A stretch of 64,000 nucleotides of DNA from Rotaria sordida (GCA_905250125.1 CAJNOL010001215.1:1-64000), one strand, 5' to 3'. Shown: positions 44,341 through 55,420, counted from the stretch's first letter. Program-made: numbers and translations. Notes: generated from the sequence alone by a model not told the origin.

Positions 44341-44603
44341 TTTTCTTTGTTTATTTAGATGGCTTATAGAAAAGCAATGAAATATTTAAAAGTTGATACA
44401 ACAAATGAACAAAGAGAAGATCAAGTTCATGGAGGAGTTCTATTGCTTAATAAACTATTACGAGTATCGGATATAAAATTTGAAGTAAGACAGCTTCTTT
44501 TTCAAAGAGAAATTACAGATACGATATTTGTTAGGTTTTTTTAAGAATATTTGTCAAGATTTAATTCATCCATATTGTGCACCGAAACCCAAACCAGTTT
44601 CAT
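44341..44603 (+). pseudogene. TOR-kinase-like HEAT segment, broken fragment
   Basis: After an acceptor-like TTTATTTAG at 44350-44358 the frame reads AYRKAMKYLKV, then EDQVHGGVLLLNKLLRVS, matching the DDRIHGALLILNELVRIS segment in the N-terminal HEAT region of the TOR kinase. The frame breaks at 44542, and in another frame continues NICQDLIHPYC (TOR has DKYCKDLMG here) up to a GTAAGA donor at about 44604. No other TOR exons are recognisable nearby, so this is most likely a detached, frameshifted fragment of a TOR gene. A real gene with an unusual exon structure is less likely. Confidence 0.5.
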
Positions 44604-45360
44604 ATAAAGTAAGAATAAGAAATTTCATTATTTCTTTTTTATTCTATACATTACCTCTTATATGCTTATTGATAAAAAAGACTTACGACTTTGATTGATA
44701 AAATGAATAATTGGTAACGATGACTCTGAGTATGAACGAATATCGATAAAAAAAATAATTATAAATCTTCAGACGAATTTATAGTTAATCCTAATGAATA
44801 CAAAAATTACTTTTCACTATAAAATGCATCTTTCTCTTCCCTTTTTATACTACTATTATTTATAAGCCTATAGCATATTTTAGCAAGAATTCGATCATAG
44901 TGATGAACGAATAAAAGATTGTTTAAGAAGAAGCAATAAGAAACAAAACAATGCTACACTATAAATGCACTTAGAGATGGAACTAGTCTGACTAAATCAG
45001 ACTAGATCGGATTAGTTAATTTGAAGTCTCAATAGGAGGGAGGTGCAGGTTCACGTCTTCTATTTTTTGTGATTCATTTTCCCATCTAGAGAGATACGGA
45101 TCTACAGAAATGTGAACCCGAGTCCAACAAAAAATAAAACTTTCGGTGTGAATCTGCGTCCGGATCTGGAATGATTTGTAGCTCCCTACCCGACAGTTAC
45201 GACGAGTCGGTAGGAAGCTGAGGATCTTTCCAGATTGTGCGTCATCAGAGTCCAATATTTTATTTTTTACCGATACAGGTTCATATTTTTGTGGGTCACA
45301 GTTTCCTAGGTACGAGAGAACAACAAGAAAAAACTTTACGTTAATTGTTTTTCTAAAAGT
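44604..45360. other. Intergenic with repeat debris
   Basis: AT-rich to about 44990, then a GC-richer stretch (45010-45360) with GGATCC-, CCGAGTCC- and GGTAGGGAGCTG-like words on both strands, leading into repeat R1 copy 3. A reading frame on the minus strand at 45016-45480 is a product of this repeat and not a gene. Confidence 0.4.
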
Positions 45361-45480
45361 AATCAATAAATAGCTAAAACCCTGATCCTTCTCTTGTTCA
45401 TGTGTACAGAGAGTGTCAGGTATTGATAGAAAAAACTTCGAGTCGGAATCCAGAAGTTTAGTTTTGTTTCGAGTTTTCAT
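45361..45480 (+). repeat. Dispersed repeat R1, copy 3
   Basis: AATCAATAAATAGCTAAAAC, TGATCCTT, TGTTCATGTGTACAG and a TATTGATAGAAAAAACTTCGAG block match the R1 copies at 17867-18015 and 20290-20428. This copy is the most diverged and lacks the first third. Confidence 0.6.
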
Positions 45481-45590
45481 TCATAAAAATCTAGACCCAC
45501 AGCTCCCTACCGATCGATCTAAAATCCGCGTGGTAACTGGTACCAGTTCGATCTTTGCAACATCTATTGCAGACATATAGTCTTCAAGAA

Positions 45591-45688
45591 GGGTGTGGGT
45601 GTGGGTGTGGATGTGCGGTGAGGATGGGTCTGCGTGCGTGTATAGGTACTCTCTTCATCCGCACCCACCCACACCCACACCCACACCC
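45591..45688. repeat. Telomere-like inverted repeat E
   Basis: G-rich arm 45591-45628 (three TGTGGG units then variants), spacer 45629-45658, C-rich arm 45659-45688 with CCCACACCCACACCCACACC. The C arm is the better preserved. Confidence 0.85.
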
Positions 45689-46550
45689 TGCGACTCGTAT
45701 TTTTAATTCTTACTGTTGTAACTATTTGTGTAACAATAGTTGCAACATATTTTTTGCTTAATTCGGAAGATTATCGATGGCAGTGAATGAGTTTTCTGGC
45801 TAGAATTTCTTCATCAATTTATTAATTAATTTCAATATTGACTATCCAAAATTAAGACGTTAGCCATTTGGTAATATTGATGAAAATACCATATAAACAT
45901 GTCCGAATTATAATCGTCTGTCATTAAAAGAAATGGCACAAACAATAAAGACATTTTGGACACAAGATGAAGTACTTGAATTTAGTAATATGTCAGGGTG
46001 TTAACGTCATTTGTATTGTTGTATTTGTTGTACTATTCTTGAAGCATTTGAATTTATTAACATGTTAGAGTGTTAACGTTATTTGTATTGTTGTTTAGTT
46101 GTACTATTTTTGAAATTTCGAGATTTATTTCTATATGTGCTCTCTATGTCGTTGCATAGTGCTTATAAAATTATTATATCGTTTGTGAGTTAAATTTAGT
46201 TTACATTTATAATTATGTTCTTAATTTAGAGAAGCTTTGTTTTTCATACAACAATTTGCTTCATTTAGAGGAGTTTTGTTTCAATATTCGCTTTTTTTGT
46301 AATGCAGAGCCCTGATGAGTTTTTTATAATTTCAATAAAATAAACATGAAACGCGTCGGCAAAATTAAACTCTGCATTTCTATTTACAATTTGATTAAGC
46401 ACAAATTTTAACTTTGAAAATAATTACGACTTCATCAGTTGCTGAAAAGCAAGAGTTGAGACTAGCAGATTGATTTGCATCAGAAAAATATAGATCGATC
46501 TGTTTTCTATTTGATTTACACATCCACACCCCGCACCTCAAATTACTAAG
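45689..46550. other. Intergenic with a 72-bp tandem duplication
   Basis: A block starting TGAATTTAGTAA at 45977 is repeated from 46049 with about 85 percent identity, period 72. Just before it a short frame (NYNRLSLKEMAQTIKTFW) at about 45910-45960 may be coding debris. A single C-rich telomere-like patch lies at 46520-46541. Confidence 0.45.
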
Positions 46551-46559
46551 GCTATAATA

Positions 46560-46950
46560 TGTTAAACAGCTTGATACACTTAAATAACGGCAAATATATC
46601 TTTTTTGTGCTATTCAATGAATGAAAACAGCTTTCATCACTAAAAGTTGTTCTTTAATTCTCGGCTGATATATAATTGATCAAACCAAAATTATTAAGAA
46701 TACGACTAATTGTACTTCGACTAATAGCCACATCAAAATTCACTTGAACATATCGAACAAAATGGTTTGATGACATTGTATCATCGTGTAACTGCTCTAA
46801 TTGAATCGTTCGCTTTTCTCTTTAGCTAAGCTTCGAAGAACGACCATTGCCAGACTTGGTCGTAACAATATATTGTTTATTATATTTGCGAATCGTTTAT
46901 CCAATACAATTGCGAGAAACTCCACAATGTTTAGGAATCATGTATTACGA
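46560..46950 (-). pseudogene. Tc1-like transposase relic (N-terminal half)
   Basis: Minus-strand reading gives IPKHCGVSRNCIG, stop, TIRKYNK, a GRSSKLS linker resembling the GRPR motif between the two helix-turn-helix units, a stop, then SRSTISRILNNFGLI and, after a deletion, FSDESCF, which looks like the first catalytic Asp region. This is the bipartite DNA-binding region of a Tc1-type DDE transposase, with at least two in-frame stops and the catalytic core missing. Confidence 0.7.
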
Positions 46951-47496
46951 AAATCTCACTACATATAAAGTGATGATGTTCTTTTTTTTTGTATAGATAC
47001 TAACCGCTATTCTCTCCACCACGTCCGAAAGTAAACTAGGTCTGCATTCGTAGAAGATGAATCGATGTATCCTTTCGTTTTCCCTTGGTTGACATCTATT
47101 GGAATATTGAATACAAAACGCCACTTCCCTGTTTCAGGAAAAGATAGTGGTGCGAAAAATAGTATGTTCTTGTACTAGGTCCTATGATTTTGTAACAGCA
47201 CTTTTCAGACTTTTATACGTATTATATTACTATCTATAGAACGATATGCAGAGACAGCACAATGTAGCAAAACATAGTACACTATCCTATTTATATAAAC
47301 TAGAAACTACCAGTGGAGTAAGATAAGTTACTGATAATGAAATATTTTAATACAATTTTATAGGCAGTTCTATAATTTCCGGATACTCTAGACATCAATG
47401 ATCATCGTAAAGAGGTAGAATAAAATAGAAATATGAAAATATGAAAATAAATAAGGATAAATGATTAAATCAACAGTTTCTCATGATAATTCCCCC
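46951..47496. other. Intergenic, nothing recognised
   Basis: May include the rest of the decayed Tc1-like element (T-rich tract near 46981), but neither terminal repeats nor coding sequence could be recognised. Confidence 0.35.
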
Positions 47497-47727
47497 TTAT
47501 TTTCGTGATTTCTTGGTACTTGAAGAAATAGTCTTTTCTCCACTAGATGAAGGTGTCTTGCAACTTGGTTTCGCTTTCAAATTTTCAGTTATTGAAGTCG
47601 ATGATGACGAAATGGTAGCACTTGGTGACATGTGGCTATTCTCTCTTGTTTGACCGTCAACGTCATCCACCTCCATTTCATGTTTCGATTCGTTCGGCAT
47701 CGTTGAACACTTACCACTTTCAGACAA
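47497..47727 (-). CDS. Possible 3' exon, Ser/Thr-rich tail of an unknown protein
   Basis: After an acceptor (TATTTTAG, exon edge 47727) 76 codons run to a stop at 47499-47497: SESGKCSTMPNESKHEMEVDD, then a long Ser/Thr-rich tract, ending STKKSRK. Low complexity and a basic end suggest a disordered nuclear protein tail. No upstream exon was found; a mariner copy lies 140 bp upstream and may have disrupted the gene. It could also be a chance frame. Confidence 0.3.
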   Translation of the reverse strand: MSESGKCSTMPNESKHEMEVDDVDGQTRENSHMSPSATISSSSTSITENLKAKPSCKTPSSSGEKTISSSTKKSRK

Positions 47728-47864
47728 CTAAAATAAATGTAGATCAGACTTTTAAAAAGATTGATGTCTTCTTGTTTGTTTTAGATGTTTTTTCTATTGG
47801 ACAGTTCTTTTCACATCGTATGCAAAGGGAGATATTGAGGTAGACGAAACAAATGTAACATATA

Positions 47865-49171
47865 ACGGGTGTTCCAAAAAGAACGGCCACTCATTGTATC
47901 ACCATTTCCCTGATCATCTTTTGCTTTGGCGACCTCTCTTTTTTGCTTTTTTCATTCGTTTTCTGTCTCTCTATAAAATGACGGGTTTACTTTTCAAAAG
48001 AAATTACAGAATAAAATTTTTCAAGATGAAAAGTGAAGATCTCTAGGAACTAGTACTTTCCAAATATCAAAAAGGTGAACCTCCAGTCAAACTCTTTAAA
48101 GACTTGAACGGTGCTGTAAGTTCTCGAACTATTCGGCAGTGGTGTGTAATGGCGAGATGGGCAGGTTCTATCAACTTATTGCACTCACCGAGTCATCCAT
48201 GCATTATCGGATCCAAAGGAATGATCCAAAAGGTGAAAAATCGAATGTAACGTAAAAAAGTGTCAATTAGAAAACTTGCCAGTGAGCTGAATATCTCCAA
48301 AGAATCTGTTGTCAGAAACCTGAAACAAGATCTAGGATATCGTTCATACAAAAAAAAGCGTTGAACCAGCTCTCACAGATCACGAAAAGAGTAAAAGAAT
48401 TACATTTGCAAATTGGGTGCGGCATAACTTCTGTACAGAAGACACCTTGAGAATTCTCTTCTCAGATGAGAAAATGGTCGATCTCGATGCCATCTACAAT
48501 GCTCAAAACGATCAAATATGGGCAGTAAATCATGAAGAGGCTGACTAAAAAGGTGGTGTCAAACAGAAACGGAAGTTTCCGCAGTAAGCAATGGTTTGGT
48601 TATGTGCATGCTCCAAGGGATTGACACCATTAATTATTCTGGATCAGGGAACGATGCATCTTGAACGGTACATCAATCAAATGTTGCTGGTGGCTTTAAA
48701 ATATGGAAACGAGCCTTTTGGCGACAATTCGACCTTCCAACAGGATGGTGCCAAGCCTCATACACATACTGCAACTCAAGAATGGTGCCAGAAGAATTTT
48801 CCATCATTCATTGACAAGAATCATTGGCATCCAAACTCACTCGATCTCAACCCTCTAGGCTACTCAATTTCGGATGAGTTTGGTTAACAAATCAACTGGG
48901 CAAAAGTCAAATAAAAAACAAACTCTGCTCGATGAATTAAAACGAGGTGTCCATCAAATAAGAGAATTCGTTCGCTTGACAAGTTGCAAAAGTTGTACCA
49001 ACCGCTTATATCGTTTGTCCAATAACAACGGAGATTATTTGCAATAAATCTTTGATAGGGTTTTGTAGAGCTTAGAAAGACGAATCTTTCAAAAAAATTA
49101 AACCTCTAGGGTAAAAGATAAGCGACTTAGAGACAAAATAAAGAGTGGCCATTCTTTTCTGGAACACTCTT
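47865..49171 (+). mobile_element. Complete but dead mariner element
   Basis: 1307 bp, with ends ACGGGTGTTCC (47865) and its inverted partner GGAACACTCTT (49161-49171), each about 28 bp long and including GGCCACTC, and flanked by TA on both sides (47863-47864 and 49172-49173). The interior codes a mariner transposase: helix-turn-helix region with SSRTIRQW and LASELNISKESVVRNLK, FSDEKM (first Asp), QQDGAKPH (second Asp) and NSLDLNPL (third Asp). Many stops and frameshifts make it inactive. Confidence 0.92.
48026..49028 (+). pseudogene. Mariner transposase pseudogene
   Basis: Begins with ATG AAA AGT GAA GAT CTC followed at once by TAG; further stops occur about 48249, 48363 and 48546, plus frameshifts. 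The longest intact part (about 48591-48887) covers the second and third catalytic aspartates and ends shortly after NPLGYSISDEFG. The intact family enzyme cuts and pastes its element at TA sites using a DDD triad; this copy cannot encode it. Confidence 0.88.
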
Positions 49172-49173
49172 TA

Positions 49174-49895
49174 GCAGTTGGCAGCTGAATCTTCTTCACT
49201 AACTTCTTCAATGAGACATAAAGTAGCTGAATGAAACATGACAAAGATAGCGAAAAAGCATTTTATACGTGAAGCATCAAGACAATATGACAACTAGCTG
49301 AAAGAATAGAAAGAGAACCTGTATATTCTGCATGTATTTTTGTCATCATTTGCTAAACGACATCATTTGATTGGTGGTGTCTAAAACCTATATTCTATCC
49401 TCAACAGTGGATCGAAAACACTAGACAAGAATATCGTTATCCACCTTAATGCCCTTCCCATTTACCAGCAGAAAATGACGTCCACCCCTATGAGATTGAT
49501 AAAATATAAAATGACTATATAGGGCTCCGAGACATGTCTTTCACACTGAATACATGAAAATAAGTAGCTCATAATCCGACGGGCATATTGGTACTATTTA
49601 AATGTCCAAACTGTGTGCTAGCATCCAATCATCATCATTATCAAGCGAATCTAATTCATCACTCACTTTGGACTAAATCTGTTAATTCTAGACTTTTCTT
49701 CTGAAATGTGCAAACATGTATCAGGGTTTTTTAATAGTCTCAAACCCACCATTAGGTTACTACTGGTTTTCAAAATCCATCAGCCTTCCTTTCCTATGTC
49801 AGTGATCCTCACGAGTTCACTAATCCATTCTGATCTAGGTGAGCATAAGTCATTTGAAGTGCATATAGCTAAGACACTCACGAATATAAATCAGT
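49174..49895. other. Intergenic, nothing recognised
   Basis: 3' of the TIR-NACHT gene. The end of that gene reads AAG-GTATGA, which could be a splice donor, so a small downstream exon could lie here, but none was recognised. Confidence 0.4.
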
Positions 49896-52800
49896 TCATA
49901 CCTTCTCCAGCTTTAGCCTCTGCTGGTCTAAAGCACTAACCAACTGCTGATACAATTCTTCTTGAGGCGCTGCAATACTCACAGGTTCATCATTCTCATA
50001 TAGCATAATCGTATTTTCTGAGACAGTGATCCCACTTCCTTGCAACAGCATAGTATGCATCACAATCGGCAGCCATCCAGGGCATTTCGTATCGAAAAAT
50101 CGATCAACCCAGTGCCGAGCAGAAAAACCTTCCAGCCGAATATACCTGCTGCCCTTGATTATTGACTCCAGCATTCGTAACTCCACCACATCCAGCTCTT
50201 TCAAAATATCTGAGCGACGAAGTATATTTTCCACGATCTTAAATACTCCTCCTCGGTCTAAGACACAGTCACTTCGTGCCATTGCATTCATCAACCGAAC
50301 CATCACTTCTTTAGTTGTTGCTTTTTCACTCAAGCGTATGAGGGCTTTGGACGCACTGAATTGGACATTCAGATGTTGATTCTCCATCATCTGCACCAGT
50401 CGATCGATCACTTCTTTACTTGCTGCTTTTTCACCCAACTGCCCGAGGGCTTCACACGCACTGGATTGGACATCCGGATCTTGATTCTCCATCATCTGCA
50501 CTAGTCGATCGATCACTTCTTTAGTTGCTGCTTTTTCACCCAACCGCCCGAGGGCTTCACACGCAATGGACCGGACATTCGGACGTTGATTCTCCATCAT
50601 CTGCACCAATCGATCAATTACTTCTTTAGTTGCTGCTTTTTCGCCCAACAGCTGGAGGACTTTGCGCGCCCTGTATTGGACATTCCGATCTTGGTTCTCC
50701 ATCATCTGCACCAGTCGATCGATCACTTCTTTAGTTGCTGCTTTTTCACCCAACTGCCGGAGGGCTCTACGCGCACTGAATTGGACAACCGAATCTTGAT
50801 TCTTCATCATCTGCATCAATCGATCGATCACTTGTTTAGTTGCTGCTTTTCCACCCAACTGCCCGAGGGCTGTGCACGCACTTAATCTGACAATCGAATC
50901 TTGATTCTCCATCATTTGCATCAGTCGATCGATGACTTCTTTATTTGCTGCTTTTTCACCTAACTGTCCGAGGGCTCTGCACGCAGTGATTCGCACTTCT
51001 TCGTTAGGATCGTCTAGCGTAATGAGAAGTTTAGGGATGAGGTCAAGTATTGGATTTGATATAGTGAGTTGGGATATGAGAAATAATATATTGAATTTTG
51101 TGTGGGAGGTGCCACTGGTAAGAAGGTGCAACAATGTCTCTTGTATGATCGATTCATCGAGTAATGAGGTTGTGCCTTGGAGGGATCGTGCCAGGTGGTC
51201 AGTTATGACTTGCTGCTTCATGGGAACATATGTACTAATAAACTTTGCGATGAAATTTATATTTGACATTCGTTGTTGGGACATCGAACCATTGGGTATC
51301 TCATCTGTCAATGCAATTATAAGTTGAATATGTCTGATACCCACTAAATCTCGGGGATCTCCATTTATTATAGACCAGAAGATCTCTGCAGAGTCTTCGT
51401 TTTTAGAAAGTGCGATCAATCCTGATGCAAAAGTGAATACCAAAGTAAATCGTTGATCATACTTGTGTTGGTTGATGAAACGAACTGCTTCTCGACGTTT
51501 TGACGGGATGAGAGTCTTAATCAAGTACCGTGCTGCAAAGTATTCTTGGAAACTCAGATGGATAAAATAATGATCTTTCTCACGGTCATTGTGAGTGCCT
51601 GTCGGTTTATCATTGATAGCCTTTAGGATGCCAAAATTGAGTAATTGTTGAGGATCCTTTAATGAGCAATTGCTTTCCTTTTCTGCTTCTCTTAGCAGGT
51701 AGGGTTTAAGAATTATGGTTTTGCTTGTCATTGCATGATAAGCCAATGCTTCTAGGAATTTTAGCTCGTCGTTACATTGATGAATAATTTGTTCTGGTAC
51801 CATTTTCTTGTGTTTATCGTCTAGTTTTGTTAAAAATCGTTTACATAGGCATACTGTGATTTTATTGTAGAGCATGGTGATTGTTAGAGATTTAGTTTCG
51901 GACCAGTCGAAGTCACCCCAAACACTGCAAATTAGTTCTAGATTTATTGGAACGTGTGCAGTACCCCAAATTCGAGAGTTCGACCTGAGGAAGTTCAATA
52001 ACTTTTCGCCTTGGAAAGTTGCGCCAACTAGTTCATCTTTAATTTGATCAAAGAATTGTTGAATGTACTTGACGATATTATCGTTGGTGAATCCTGTTAT
52101 TTCCATTTTCACATCGTATTGTAATGCAATAGCGTATGGACGAGATGTCAAAATGTGATGTGTAGTATCAAGCAAATGTTCCATGAAGCCTTGGAGGTGT
52201 GAAGGTAAATTTTCTGCGATTTCATCGTAACCATCCAAAAGCCATAGAACTTTACTTCTTTGAATCAGTTCCTTCAAAAGTTCTTCATCTCTGTTTGATA
52301 GAGGAGGATAGAAGAAATATTCATTCTTTATTAGGTCAATCGGAGCATAGGTAGTACCACGTGGATAGTGATCTTTTGTCAGTGAACGCAATGGAATTAC
52401 AACGACCAAATCATATTGAGACCAAAGTTCTCCTTTTGCCCATTGATAAGCAACATATCGACAAAATGTTGATTTACCAATTCCAGCTCGTCCAAGTACG
52501 AGCACCTTCTTTTTTGGATTCTTGCATCTTTCAAGCATATCTTTAACATCTATTGAAGTCTTGGTGCCGTAGATTTCTTCGAAGGTACTCATAATTGCAT
52601 CATTTTGTTGAATATTGCAAAGCTTCTTTTCTATCTCTTGTTGTTGTTTCGTTTCCACGATGGCTAGATTTACGTAGCTTTGATCAATAGGAAACGATTT
52701 TTCTTCATTCATGAAGCGTTTAATACGACTATTTCGTTTATATCTATACTTAATCAGTTCAAATAGATAGCTTGATTTTTCAGTTGATGACGATAGCGAC

Positions 52801-53304
52801 TTTTGTGGTATCATAGCTTGCTCATTGATTTGATCAATTAGGTCTAGTTGCACTTTCCACTCAATATTTGTTTCGGTAAGGTCATGAAAGTCTAGACACT
52901 TGAGATCTTTGGTTATCAATTGCAACCAATCAGAAGGCTTCCACACTTTTGTATCTGTAAGTATACATGGAATGATTGGTTTGTGTCGTTTCTGTGCATA
53001 TTGCAATTCTTGTTGACAAATGTCGGATTTCTGATAATCCAAGCTTATGAAGCAGCAGATGACTGCTGCATTTTCTACTCCATGAGCCAATCTAAACAGT
53101 TGAACAATACAGTTTAGGAGTTGATAAGAGCAATACTCGCCTTAAAATACATACCTATCGTACATATCATTGTTGATGTCTCCTTCTTCATCGAACCAAA
53201 GTTGAATATGTTCCTCCTCTAAAATATGACGAATTTTTGATACGATATCTTGACTAGTTGAATTGTAAGACAGCATGACATGTTTTCCTTCAGGAATTGG
53301 AGTA
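49896..53304 (-). CDS. TIR-NACHT-HEAT innate-immunity-type STAND protein
   Basis: Two exons: 53155-53304 and 49896-53091, joined by a 63-bp intron with matching phase; stop TGA at 49898-49896. Exon 1 carries the first half of a TIR domain (KHVMLSYNSTSQDI, LWFDEEG) and exon 2 the second half, including SDICQQEL, where the Glu matches the catalytic Glu of NAD+-cleaving TIR domains. A NACHT ATPase follows: Walker A GRAGIGKST (about 250 from the start of exon 1), Walker B VLWLLDGYDE (about 330), then a helical region and seven 31-residue HEAT units (about 50300-51015). Such STAND proteins sense a signal through the repeats, oligomerise with ATP and activate the TIR. No start codon is present before the TIR, so an upstream exon is missing or unrecognised. 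The base composition is more GC-rich than neighbouring genes. Confidence 0.88.
50300..51015 (-). repeat. Tandem 93-bp units coding HEAT repeats
   Basis: Seven in-frame units of 93 bp. The block ATKEVIDRLVQMMENQ is almost constant, while the following 8-10 residues (VQYRARKV, VRSIACEA, VQSSACEA and so on) vary. DNA identity between inner units is high, showing recent duplication or conversion. Confidence 0.9.
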
Positions 53305-53690
53305 CTAAAAGATATAAGATAAATCTTTCTGAATAGTTATCTGGTAGTAAGAAAAAGAGCTTTAATGTCATAGACATTGCCGAGAGAGACACGTCGCATC
53401 CTGAAACTTTAGAACTGTATGAGATATATGTAAATTTTGATGCGTGCAATCGATAGAACTGTGTTAGTTTCGATGACAAGAACAATCATTATGTTCGATT
53501 TCATACTGTAAAGTATAGAACCTTTCGGTCACATCCATATCTTCTAGTAAATCAATGAATTCTATCATTCTCATGAAAAAAGATTTAGCAGCTATCAAGT
53601 AGCAAAGTAGACAGAAATCAGGCACTACAAAAAAGAAAACACAAACACGATTGAAAATCTTCACTCTTCTTTCACTAATCGAGCTAACTT
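53305..53690. other. Region upstream of the TIR exon
   Basis: Should hold the missing 5' end of the TIR-NACHT gene. Short minus-strand frames (for example MIEFIDLLEDMDVTERFY at about 53515-53570) might be part of an N-terminal exon, but no splice pair links them in frame. Confidence 0.3.
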
Positions 53691-54740
53691 TTTCTTCTCA
53701 ACAGTAGAGGATGCTTCATAGTTTCTTTTCTATTAGAAAACTACCCTATATCAAGCAAGTCTCCGTACAAAATGTTTGGTCATTTTTGCTCACTTAAAAA
53801 CGAACAAAGATAATCAAAAGCAGTTAGTAAGATTCAAAAGTTTCTACTCTTTCCGAATATGGACTGAGAAATTGTTATGTTGATTTTCGAGAGTAATAAG
53901 GAAAACTTCGAAAGACCTAAAAAAGTAATTTGAACAAAACAAGTGGGATGAGGTTTCTGGACACAATGTTTATTCGTTTTTGATCTTCTTGAAAGTATTT
54001 CAACCGAATGAAAAGCTGTAGAACATAGTCAGAATTCTATGCTCTTTCCGAATATGGGCTAAGAAATTATCTATCTATTTTTGTTGCCGAGAACTGAGTG
54101 AGTGTTTGAAGGACATAAAAATTGATGCGTAGAGCAAAGAAATAATTTTATTAATTTCTTTCGCGAACTTCGTCAAAATTGTTGAAGGCGATGATTTTAG
54201 AGAGCGAACACGTCTTTGCAAAACATGACATGCACTAGACAAAAAACTTCAACCTATAAACATTTTCTTCGTACTCAGCTTCTACGTACATAAATATATC
54301 GATTTTACAAAAATAAGCTATTATAGAAAACTGAAAATTCAGGTACTCTCAGGGAAGACAAAAAGAAGGTCAAATAGTGCGCCTTGTAGAGTAGATTTTA
54401 CTGTATAAGCTATATATTAATAAAAGTTTAAAGTTTTATTTTCGCGTCAAATTAGTGAGTATGTACGAAAAATATTCTTGTTTGAACTACCTTTTAAGGT
54501 CTTTCAAAGTCTTCCTCGTTAGCCTCAAGCAAAAACCAATATAAAATTTCTGAATCCATATTCGGGAAGAGCCAAAACTTTTGAATCTTACTAATCGCTT
54601 TTGACTCTCGTTATTCGTTTTGAAGTGAGTGAACAATGAGCAAACATTTTGTACGAAGACTTCTTTGACATAGGTTATCAACAACTACTGCTTTGAACAA
54701 TCACTGTTGACTTCTATAAAAAAACGTAACTTTATCTCGT
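53690..54740. mobile_element. Large foldback element upstream of the TIR gene
   Basis: About 53757-53940 is repeated inverted at about 54480-54665. Shared words include CGTACAAAATGTTTG, AAGCGATTAGTAAGATTCAA (one change on the other side), CGAATATGGA and GAAAGACCT. Weaker symmetry extends outward to about 53690 and 54740. A partial third copy in direct orientation lies at about 53990-54120. No transposase. The arms are roughly 80 percent identical by eye. Confidence 0.7.
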
Positions 54741-55211
54741 TTGTAAAAACAAGTAAAGCGTCCGATGCAAGATTCCAGCTGATCCGAAGCGTTTGAGTCC
54801 ATGGTTTGTCATAGTAATAGCAAACCAGTAGACTCTATCAATTCAGAGAGAACTTGCCCTCTTGTTACATTTTGACCGACATATTACGTTTTTATTAAAT
54901 TCCCTCGTATTGAAGCAGAACTTTTCAGAAACCTTTTAACTTCAAATGATTGTTCTAAGACGTTCTTCATATTAATGTCACAGATTACCTAACTTGTGTA
55001 GGAAATTCCAGCATTTTTAGATCTAATATCTCTGACATATGAAGTTATCAAAATTTAGGCTGTTGTCCGTTGATATCGTATGCAACTCGAAGGTTGGAAA
55101 ACAATAGATCTGAAAATTCTGAAACTTCGTGCATAAGTTAGACAACCTGTCACCTTAATGTGAAGAAAGTGTCAAATCAATAAACTATGGCTTACAAGCT
55201 TTCTGAAAATA
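54741..55211. other. Intergenic, nothing recognised
   Basis: AT-rich sequence between two foldback elements; no coding sequence or structured repeat seen. Confidence 0.4.
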
Positions 55212-55420
55212 CAGTACATGTCATATTTCAGTCATATTACCACTGGGATTTATCTATCTAGACAGCTAGGTAAATAGATATATAGTTTATGTTTTCGTGG
55301 CACCCTCAGTGAGAGAGATGCCCTGTGTGTATTTCTATCCATCTACCTATTTATCTATCTGCCTAGATAAATAAATAGATAAATCCCAGTGATAATATCA
55401 CTGAAATATGTCATGTACTG
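55212..55420. mobile_element. Tc1/mariner-type MITE
   Basis: CAGTACATG at 55212-55220 and its inverse CATGTACTG at 55412-55420; arms of about 45 bp with three or four differences, including CACTGGGATTTATCTAT. TA precedes the left end; the right flank is TT, perhaps a decayed TA. The middle has CTATCTA/TAGATAG words that extend the symmetry. CAGT ends and a TA target are typical of Tc1-like non-autonomous elements. Confidence 0.75.

Noticed and set aside
50300..51015. CRISPR-like array (regular repeats with variable parts)
   Set aside because: Period 93, in frame with a protein and translating to HEAT repeats; the variable parts are coding positions, not spacers, and the genome is eukaryotic.
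50026..52546. Plus-strand frames opposite the TIR-NACHT gene
   Set aside because: Shadows of the long minus-strand gene and its 93-bp repeats.
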